From contig JBGTDM010000283.1 in NCBI GenBank assembly GCA_041748315.1, forward strand, positions 1 to 14,875: DNA of 14,875 nucleotides, in the 5' to 3' direction. Numbering within the stretch: the first letter of the stretch is position 1; every line of letters starts with the position of its first letter. The notes beneath the pieces were generated by a model that ran no database searches, was not told the DNA's origin, and worked only from the letters and a program-made list of their open reading frames with translations. Below are positions 8,308 through 14,111 of the stretch, piece after piece. A program made the translations under genes and the position numbers. Source of the stretch: CALMEE01 sp041748315. GTDB taxonomy: Bacteria; Planctomycetota; Planctomycetia; Pirellulales; Pirellulaceae.

Positions 8308-9483
8308 ATGATGTTGTCAAAAACGGGGCGAACGTTGGGCATCAGTTGCGGCCTTTATCTTACCGGTTTGGCGAGCGTGTTTTGCCAGAACGAAGCAGCC
8401 AAATACCACCGTCCAGAAGTGGTTTTGACCGACGAAGCGATTGAAATCCATGAAAGCGGCATGTTGTTCGATGGCCACAATGATTTGCCATGGATGATGC
8501 GAACCAAAGCAAACTATTCCTTCGAGAAAGTCGATATCAGCGAGGCCACTTCATTTCATACCGACATACCACGGCTTAAGCAGGGGAGTGTCAAGGCTCA
8601 GTTTTGGAGTGTGTACGTTCCCGCCACGGATGATGCGATTGCCGTTGTCCAAACCGTTCAACAAATCGACTTCGTGCACAAAATGTGTCAAACGTATCCA
8701 GATGTGTTTGAATTGGCGCTCACGGCTGACGATGTCGAGCGTATCGTTGCGGACGGAAAAATTGCATCGCTCATCGGGATTGAAGGAGGGCATTCGATTC
8801 ATGATTCGTTACGAGTTCTTCGCGAGATGTATGATCGCGGTGCTCGATATATGACGTTGACCCATTCGAAGACGCTCGCATGGGCCGATTCCGCAACGGA
8901 TGAACCGAAAAACAATGGGCTCTCACCGTTCGGCAAAATCGTGATCGAAGAGATGAACCGCCTAGGGATGTTGGTGGATCTATCACATGTGTCTCCAAAA
9001 ACGATGCAAGATGTTTTTGAAAACACCAAAGCCCCCGTGATTTTCTCACACTCATCAGCCAAAGCAATTTGTGATCATCCAAGAAACGTTCCAGACGATA
9101 TGCTCAAGGCGACCGCTGAGAATGGTGGTGTCGTTATGGTCAACTTTTATTCTGGATTTGTCGTTCCCATGGAGGTTCAAAAGGAAACAAATCGCCAGTT
9201 CCCCGGGAATGTCCAATTAGTTGCCGACCACATCGACCATATCGTGGAAGTTGCTGGGATTGATCACGTAGGGATCGGAGCAGATTTCGATGGGGTTGGG
9301 CTGTTGCCAAAACAGCTGGAGGACGTCAGCATGTATCCGTATTTGACTCAGGAGTTGCTTAATCGGGGGTATCGCCGTGAACATATCCATCAAATCTTGG
9401 GTGGTAACGTAATGCGAGTTTTACGTGAATGCGAGCGAGTTGCACAGCAGATGCAAACGGAAGCGGATGAAACAAAAAATTAG
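8308..9483 (+). CDS. Exported membrane dipeptidase (peptidase family M19)
   Basis: This 391-residue zinc dipeptidase hydrolyses dipeptides and possibly D-amino-acid or beta-lactam-like substrates outside the cytoplasm. A signal peptide covers about residues 1-30 (positively charged start, hydrophobic core GISCGLYLTGLASVF). The family's binuclear site is complete: H57 and D59 in DGHNDLPW, bridging E159 in IGIEGGHS, H227 in VDLSHVS, H248 in IFSHSSAK, and D326 in IGADFDG. These correspond to the ligands known from human renal dipeptidase. SVFC does not fit the lipobox pattern, so a lipoprotein is unlikely. AAGAGGAA, 3 bases before the ATG at 8308, is the strongest Shine-Dalgarno site in the window and supports this start (the adjacent ATG at 8311 is the alternative). 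It lies 106 bases after the glycosyltransferase on the same strand, so readthrough is possible, but the functions do not suggest an operon. Confidence 0.96.
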   Translation: MMLSKTGRTLGISCGLYLTGLASVFCQNEAAKYHRPEVVLTDEAIEIHESGMLFDGHNDLPWMMRTKANYSFEKVDISEATSFHTDIPRLKQGSVKAQFWSVYVPATDDAIAVVQTVQQIDFVHKMCQTYPDVFELALTADDVERIVADGKIASLIGIEGGHSIHDSLRVLREMYDRGARYMTLTHSKTLAWADSATDEPKNNGLSPFGKIVIEEMNRLGMLVDLSHVSPKTMQDVFENTKAPVIFSHSSAKAICDHPRNVPDDMLKATAENGGVVMVNFYSGFVVPMEVQKETNRQFPGNVQLVADHIDHIVEVAGIDHVGIGADFDGVGLLPKQLEDVSMYPYLTQELLNRGYRREHIHQILGGNVMRVLRECERVAQQMQTEADETKN

Positions 9484-9619
9484 GGCGAATCGGAGTCGCA
9501 ACAATCAACGATTACGGCGTTTCACGTGGTGTCACGACAAGTTACCTAGAATTATGACTCGGCGCGTTTTCGCCAGTAAACATAACCGATCTCATTGAAC
9601 CCGGCAAATAAGAAAAAAT

Positions 9620-9892
9620 ATGAGTAAGAAAGACAAGCCGAGGCGATCAACGCGCTCAGGAGCAAGTCGCCTGTCGTTGTTGATCTTAATGCTCATCGGC
9701 GGCGCCGCTTTTGTTTTGGATGGGTATGCTCGCTATCGGCAGCAACTGGAGGGCTGCTCGTTACCATCCCAAGCCGATGAAGATTGCCAATATTGCTTAT
9801 ATCAACCGAATCACGTCATTTTCAACCATCAGCATTCGAAATTTCCTGAAAGTCAATCCCTCCAACTTAATTCAGATGTAATCGGGAAGTGA
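9620..9892 (+). CDS. Possible small single-pass membrane protein, unknown function
   Basis: I do not recognise this 90-residue product. It begins with a strongly basic stretch (MSKKDKPRRSTRSG), followed by one hydrophobic segment at about residues 18-36 (LSLLILMLIGGAAFVLDGY), then RYRQQLEG and a polar tail with three cysteines. That is the look of a small anchored protein with its N-terminus inside. The first half reads as real coding sequence. The second half is less convincing, and its last 40 bases overlap the end of the convergent hydrolase gene. Shifting frame after residue 44 gives an equally protein-like tail ending near 9881, so truncation or a frameshift is possible. There is no clear Shine-Dalgarno site; an A-rich stretch precedes the ATG. 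Confidence 0.45.
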   Translation: MSKKDKPRRSTRSGASRLSLLILMLIGGAAFVLDGYARYRQQLEGCSLPSQADEDCQYCLYQPNHVIFNHQHSKFPESQSLQLNSDVIGK

Positions 9893-10731
9893 TCCGACGG
9901 ATACCGCTCGTTGTCATTCGAGTGCACGATTGAAGCGGATTCGATCCGAAAGTGCTCCGAACAAAGAACCCAATCGATGCGCGCTCCATCTTTTGAACCT
10001 CTAAATCCGTTAAAGGTTCCTTCGGTTTGGGTTCGTTCAGGCGAGATAAAACGAAACGTATCCGTGAGGGTCAAGCCGGAGTCTTGGCGTGTCAACCATT
10101 CATACGGTTTGCTGTCGACTCCACAATTAAAGTCACCCGTGATCACGATCGGATGTTGTTGGTAGTTTTCCTCAAGCCACTTCCGAATTAGTTTTGCTGA
10201 TTCCAAGCGAGCTTGTTCGCCACGGTGGTCAAAATGTGTATTGAGCAGCAGGAGTTCGCGGTTGTTATTCGCCTTGTCCTTCAACAACAACCAAGTTGCG
10301 ATTCGAGGTAACGAAGAATCCCAGCTCTTGCTCGCAACCTCATCCGGAGACTCACTTAACCAGAATTGCCCCGACTGAACCATTTCAAAACGTTGTTTAA
10401 GATAGAAAATGCCACACTCCTCTCCCTGATCCGGTTGTTGGTCCCGTGACCTCCCGAAATAGGCATGCTCAGGAAGGTGTTGCTGCAGGTAGTCAGCTTG
10501 GAACCGAAGGGTCTCTTGAGTCCCTAGCAGGTCCGGTGAACAGTCTTCAACAGTTTTTACAACCAAATCTCGTCGTAATTCCCAGCGATTGTCACCGTCA
10601 TTTGCCGTACCATAACGAATGTTAAAACTCATTACCGATAGCGTTGGGCCTGACGATTGTTGACCGAAAGTCGACTCATTGGATACAACTTGTAACCAGA
10701 TTCCGACCGCAAAACACATCAACATTCGCAT
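9853..10731 (-). CDS. Exported endonuclease/exonuclease/phosphatase-fold hydrolase
   Basis: This 292-residue enzyme has the DNase I/EEP fold and probably cleaves phosphodiesters or phosphomonoesters outside the cytoplasm. A signal peptide covers about 1-24 (hydrophobic MCFAVGIWLQVV, then STFGQQ). The fold's catalytic residues are all visible: N37 in MSFNIRYG, E73 in LLGTQETL, H166 in LLNTHFDHRG, D200 and N202 in ITGDFNCG, D253 in RIDWVL, and the final D280-H281 in YPSDHFPI. It belongs to the short secreted EEP proteins common in planctomycetes and Bacteroidetes, which are often found with carbohydrate or phospholipid breakdown; the true substrate is open. GGAG sits 9 bases before the ATG at 10731 and supports this start over the ATG two codons later. 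Its end overlaps the small membrane-protein frame by 40 bases. Confidence 0.94.
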   Translation of the reverse strand: MRMLMCFAVGIWLQVVSNESTFGQQSSGPTLSVMSFNIRYGTANDGDNRWELRRDLVVKTVEDCSPDLLGTQETLRFQADYLQQHLPEHAYFGRSRDQQPDQGEECGIFYLKQRFEMVQSGQFWLSESPDEVASKSWDSSLPRIATWLLLKDKANNNRELLLLNTHFDHRGEQARLESAKLIRKWLEENYQQHPIVITGDFNCGVDSKPYEWLTRQDSGLTLTDTFRFISPERTQTEGTFNGFRGSKDGARIDWVLCSEHFRIESASIVHSNDNERYPSDHFPITSELSWRD

Positions 10732-11511
10732 TTTATAAGTCTCCGGTCGATTGAAGGTAACCAGGGTTTTATCGTCGAGGCGGACCTGCCCGATGCCTGT
10801 CCCTGTTCTTTTCTTGCATATTTATCCTTCCAATGGAAGGCGGCATTTCGATTGTGGCGGGAACAATGGGTCATGTTGAAACTAAACTTCGAATAACCCG
10901 TGAACGTCAAATCGTTACGTGGACTCATTCGGGGCATGCTCCATGCCGTCCAATTTGGAAAATAGGCGCGTCAGCGTGCGATGCAAGGCACTCAATTGCG
11001 AATTGACTGTACAACAGCCCTCGCTGAACTCGCAGGAAATCGCGGATGTAATGCATAAGTTATAGACAACATGCATCTCCAACTCAATTATTTGCCACGT
11101 CCTGTCGACTCGTTGCTCAAATTATACTGAGGTTAAGCTGGAAAAACTGAACTTGTCCCAATTCTCTGTTTTTTCTAAATTCTCACGGCGCTAGTTCGTG
11201 TTTTTTGGGTGGACCGATATGTCGCTCCCGACGCATTCCCCACACGAACACCGAATCTACCACTTTGCCCAAACAAAAGCGACGTTGGTAATTCGGCAGG
11301 TATAGGGTCGAGCCCGACCCAATCCGAAGCTACGTACCCACGGATGTATCATGGTAAACAAACGAGCACATTTTTTCCGGAAACGCAAACGAATGGATGG
11401 ATCCATTGTTTGGACTAAGGTTGTGACAAGCCCTGCATAACAAATGGTCGCGAGAAAAGATAAACCGAAGATAGACCTCACATTTGGATACTTGCTTCGT
11501 AATTGGTTACG
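10732..11511. other. 780-base gap with clustered short inverted repeats
   Basis: This is the largest gap in the window, between two divergently transcribed exported-protein genes. The frames inside it (10719-10937 minus, 11209-11418 plus, 11257-11481 minus) have unconvincing composition. Perfect short inverted repeats are frequent: CCTTCC-aat-GGAAGG (10826-10840), GGCATG-ctc-CATGCC (10933-10947), TCAATT-gcg-AATTGA (10992-11006), a nested structure at 11288-11333, and AATGGAT-gg-ATCCATT (11392-11407). The palindrome ATGCAT occurs at 11051-11056 and 11071-11076, exactly 20 bases apart. A TATACT (11123-11128) and a weak hairpin with six T (11184-11206) could frame a short RNA. A 23-codon ORF (11444-11515) overlaps the next gene's start. 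Confidence 0.55.
11288..11333. repeat. Nested inverted repeat (hairpin-forming)
   Basis: The core is GGGTCG-AGCC-CGACCC, a perfect 6-base stem at 11305-11310 and 11315-11320 with a 4-base loop. Outside it, TTCGG (11292-11296) pairs with CCGAA (11324-11328) across an asymmetric internal loop of 8 and 3 bases. Further out, GTA (11288-11290) can pair with TAC (11331-11333). There is no T-run on either side, so it does not look like a terminator. It could be an RNA structure or a protein-binding site about 180 bases upstream of the outer-membrane protein start. Confidence 0.55.
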
Positions 11512-12615
11512 ATGAATTCACCACCAACTCGACTCCAATTGTTCAACGCTTGGCAGTGGACCGTTCGGATCACACACGGTCTACTCATCGCGATATGTGG
11601 TAGTTTGTTAAGCGTTCAGGTGACCGATGCTCAGACGACGCGTCGTTTGCCCGCACCTCCTGTTCTCCTGCCACCTATCACGGACAAAAACTATTTTGCT
11701 GAAACCTCGGACGCTTTCGTCGATGGAGTAAGCAATGGTAACCTCGGGAATTTTTTTGATCAATCTGACTCACCGTTTTCGTTGCGACATCGCGATCAAG
11801 AGTGGGCGAAGGAAGTTCGCGAAGCGACGACGATTAGTCGGTACCGAAGTGGTTTCTATCAGAAGATGTCAATACGAGGTGGGTGGGTTGCCAAAGATGA
11901 TATGGGGTTTGGCGGCAGTTTTTTCCGGTCGAGTCTAATGGTTGCCGTAGGAGTTCCTGAAAGCGTCGTATTGATCTCGCCGTCATTTGAACTCGACCTA
12001 CTTTCGGGTCCAGAGGACTTCGATGTACCCAATGCAGTTTACGGGACCTATCTCGATTTAGTCTGGCGATTCAAGTTTAATAGTCGCGGATCGACGCTGG
12101 TTGGGATTCGACCGGGCTTGTATTCGGATTTCGACAGTTCATTTGGGCGTGGCTATCGGACGGGTGCCTTGGCCGCCGTTACCTGGGATGTTTTTCCTGG
12201 ACATCTGACACTATTCGGTGGTGCAATCTACCTGGATCGAAACGACTACGACTTTCTTCCTGCCGCGGGATTGATCTGGACTCCGACATCGGACTTACGT
12301 TTCGACCTTGTTTTTCCAAAGCCAAAAATTTCTAAACGGGTAGGTCATGTCCCGTTTGTCAATGAGGATTGGGCGTACGTAGCGCTAGGCATTGGTGGGG
12401 GCACCTACGATGTAACTCGGGAGTCTGGAATCCGGGACGAACTCACGCTTAGGGACTTTCGTTTGTCCGTGGGGGTTGAGCGAATAAGGGATGGAGGACC
12501 CGGTTGGTTTGTGGAAACAGGTTGGGTATTTGGTCGACGACTTCAATACGGAAGCGATTCTTTGCATCAAGAATTCCCCAGTACATTCGCAGTCGAAGCC
12601 GGAATGTCGTTCTAA
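11512..12615 (+). CDS. Outer-membrane beta-barrel-like protein (DUF6268-like)
   Basis: This 367-residue protein has a signal peptide (hydrophobic residues about 21-36, likely cut after VTDA near 40), then a Pro-rich linker (RLPAPPVLLPP). Many alternating hydrophobic/aromatic strands follow and the chain ends in GMSF, the terminal Phe expected of BAM-inserted barrels. PAAGLIWTPTSDLRFDLVFP (near 255-274), a Gly-rich strand GIGGGTYDV and a strand with ETGWVFGRRLQYGS resemble the planctomycete DUF6268 outer-membrane group as I recall it. Function is unknown; a pore or a structural barrel is the natural inference. The frame can also open at TTG 11503; I prefer ATG 11512. No Shine-Dalgarno site is visible, and the start overlaps the stop of a 23-codon upstream ORF as ATGA, which could couple translation. 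Its end converges with the protease gene. Confidence 0.85.
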   Translation: MNSPPTRLQLFNAWQWTVRITHGLLIAICGSLLSVQVTDAQTTRRLPAPPVLLPPITDKNYFAETSDAFVDGVSNGNLGNFFDQSDSPFSLRHRDQEWAKEVREATTISRYRSGFYQKMSIRGGWVAKDDMGFGGSFFRSSLMVAVGVPESVVLISPSFELDLLSGPEDFDVPNAVYGTYLDLVWRFKFNSRGSTLVGIRPGLYSDFDSSFGRGYRTGALAAVTWDVFPGHLTLFGGAIYLDRNDYDFLPAAGLIWTPTSDLRFDLVFPKPKISKRVGHVPFVNEDWAYVALGIGGGTYDVTRESGIRDELTLRDFRLSVGVERIRDGGPGWFVETGWVFGRRLQYGSDSLHQEFPSTFAVEAGMSF

Positions 12616-12689
12616 ATGCATGCGGTCTATACCAAATCGAATCCAACAAATGGGTGTCCAAGAGGGTTGACGCAGATTCGTTGCAGCAT

Positions 12690-13463
12690 TCAACGTCGAT
12701 TCATCGTTGGATCAATCTGTTTGGCTCGAATCCTGGTCAGCCACAACAACACCACAAAATCGTAGATGGCATGGGCAATAATCGGCACAAGTACGGTACC
12801 GCTTGCCAGCATCAATGCACCAAAATAGAGGCCTGCCAGCGTCGCCAAAATGGCATAAGTTCGATCGACCCAATGCAAAATCCCGAATACGATGGATGCG
12901 ACAATCAGTGCAATCAACCAGCCTCCCGGAAAGGTAAAAAGAGATTCCAATCCACCTTGTAAACACCAGCGAAACAACATCTCTTCGCCGACTCCGGCAC
13001 AGATGGAAATCCACGCCAGTCCGGGTACGGAAATTCCGGCAAACAGCGGGATTACCAGACGCTCAACTTTGGTCGAGAATGATCGACTCCAGTTCCATCT
13101 CATCTTTGGCAACCCCATTGCCAATATCAATGCTGGAATCGCAGCCATCGTTCCAAAAACCGTCGCCGACAGCCATGGCCAATCCAAGATCTCGGCAAGT
13201 GGTTGCCTTGGATCGTGAAACGATAGAATCCCCCCTAACACTAACGCCAGCACAAGCAGTCCGCCTTCAACGAGCGCAGTCAACCACAAAATTGAAGGAC
13301 ACGCCGATTTGTTGGGCGCAGTTTCGTGTTGATCGTCATCTGGCTGATGCGAGCTTTTAGTATCCGATGGTGTTGCATCGAATCGTTCTAGCTCATCGTT
13401 AGGTGGTTCCAAAAAATTATCGGAATCCGTCGAGCGAATTTCGTCAGCGGGATCATTGGACAA
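12690..13463 (-). CDS. CPBP (CAAX/Abi) family intramembrane metalloprotease
   Basis: This 257-residue integral membrane protein has all three CPBP motifs: EEMLFR (E160, E161, R165), F193-GIL-H197 in VFGILHWVD, and H231-AIY-D235 in AHAIYD. These are the catalytic glutamate pair and the histidine/aspartate ligands of the Rce1-type intramembrane endopeptidase fold. Hydrophobic helices begin near residue 58. The first 55 residues are acidic, low in complexity and probably disordered and cytoplasmic. The substrate is unknown; bacterial members have been linked to protein maturation or bacteriocin immunity. The start is odd: there is no in-frame ATG before residue 106 and a stop lies eight codons upstream, so TTG at 13461-13463, with AGGA about 10 bases upstream, is the most likely start. 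Confidence 0.9.
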   Translation of the reverse strand: MSNDPADEIRSTDSDNFLEPPNDELERFDATPSDTKSSHQPDDDQHETAPNKSACPSILWLTALVEGGLLVLALVLGGILSFHDPRQPLAEILDWPWLSATVFGTMAAIPALILAMGLPKMRWNWSRSFSTKVERLVIPLFAGISVPGLAWISICAGVGEEMLFRWCLQGGLESLFTFPGGWLIALIVASIVFGILHWVDRTYAILATLAGLYFGALMLASGTVLVPIIAHAIYDFVVLLWLTRIRAKQIDPTMNRR

Positions 13464-13842
13464 TGGACCGCGTCCTGTAAATCGTCAATTTTCTCGGTGG
13501 CATCATGAATGTTTTGAAATAAAAAAATGCACGCAACATGCTGAGTGCGACGTTGCCACTCTGAGTTGGCATGAAGCTCTCGACCGTTTATGGCGCTTTG
13601 TACGACTCAAATTTAACTGGCTCCATCATAAGAGCACCGTTTACTTGTGAATCAGTCAAGTAATGGGTTTCTGGAACCGAGATCGGGGACTGGTCATCAA
13701 TGCAGCCCTGTTTCTCCCGGCATCACCGAACGATGGTCGAGATACGTTGAGGTTCGGAGGTTTTGAAATCGATGGTTTGAAATGCAAATCTAAAGCCAAA
13801 CTCAGCAGTGCCTGGACTGATGGCTACATCGTTTTGTTGAGA
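13464..13842. other. Gap between the protease gene and the small basic gene
   Basis: These 379 bases hold two plus-strand frames (13456-13650 and 13663-13863) that overlap flanking genes and have accidental-looking composition, so I do not call them. The one structured element is the inverted repeat at 13641-13663. A 17-codon minus-strand ORF (13453-13506) starts in this gap and ends 11 bases inside the protease gene. I see no convincing promoter for the protease and no terminator for the small basic gene. Confidence 0.45.
13641..13663. repeat. 7-base inverted repeat with 9-base spacer
   Basis: TTACTTG at 13641-13647 and CAAGTAA at 13657-13663 are perfect reverse complements separated by TGAATCAGT. 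The 16-base centre-to-centre spacing is near one and a half helical turns. No T-run follows. It lies about 180 bases upstream of the protease start, so an operator is possible but unproven. Confidence 0.45.
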
Positions 13843-14028
13843 TCACTTTACCTCAAGGTTTAGTTCAGTGATGATCGATTCTGCGCCCGGGGTGATGCCT
13901 CGAAGTTTGCGAGCGATTTCCAGCTTTTCAGTTGTATTTGCCTTGACGGCTCGTCTCTTAAGAATGGATACTTTTTTTAGACGCTTGCGGCGACGTGTCA
14001 ACTCGCGTCGACGTTCACTTCCAGACAT
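13843..14028 (-). CDS. Small, very basic conserved protein (DUF6800-like)
   Basis: The product has 61 residues, 19 of them Arg or Lys, and no membrane segment or cysteine. It opens with MSGSERRRELTRRRKRLKKV, continues with an Ala/Lys/Glu helix (TEKLEIARKLRGITPGAE) and ends in a short hydrophobic stretch. I recall very similar proteins of this length in planctomycetes, filed as DUF6800, with no known function. The strong positive charge suggests binding to RNA, DNA or the ribosome, which is inference only. GGAGAA lies 7 bases before the ATG, a good ribosome binding site that supports this start despite the small size. It follows folC on the same strand after 83 bases, with a possible promoter of its own in that interval. 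Confidence 0.85.
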   Translation of the reverse strand: MSGSERRRELTRRRKRLKKVSILKRRAVKANTTEKLEIARKLRGITPGAESIITELNLEVK

Positions 14029-14073
14029 GTTTTGATTCTCCGGTTAAATTTGGTAAAGTTGATTGATCTGCAT

Positions 14074-14102
14074 AGCATAGACCCCGGCGTTGGTTTCGAC
14101 AA
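14074..14102 (-). promoter_or_regulatory. Possible promoter of the small basic gene
   Basis: On the minus strand TTGTCG (14097-14102) and TATGCT (14074-14079) are 17 bases apart, giving about four matches to each sigma70 hexamer. Transcription would start near 14067, leaving a leader of about 40 bases before the ATG at 14028. A perfect short inverted repeat, ACAAC-C-GTTGT at 14099-14109, overlaps the -35 box and could be an operator half-site pair or coincidence. Confidence 0.35.
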
Positions 14103-14111
14103 CCGTTGTTC

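Noticed and set aside
8223..8444. 73-codon plus-strand ORF between the glycosyltransferase and dipeptidase
   Set aside because: It overlaps the dipeptidase signal peptide and has no ribosome binding site; the dipeptidase start has a strong one.
10719..10937. 72-codon minus-strand ORF upstream of the EEP hydrolase
   Set aside because: It is rich in Arg, His and Asn, overlaps the hydrolase start and reads through two inverted repeats.
11209..11418. 69-codon plus-strand ORF in the large gap
   Set aside because: It is rich in Pro, Thr and Asn with no motif, and crosses the nested hairpin.
11257..11481. 74-codon minus-strand ORF with a signal-peptide-like start
   Set aside because: It needs GTG, becomes Arg-rich and unstructured after residue 30, and runs through the nested hairpin.
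13456..13863. Two plus-strand ORFs (64 and 66 codons) between the protease and small basic genes
   Set aside because: Each overlaps a better-supported minus-strand gene at one end and neither has a ribosome binding site or plausible composition.
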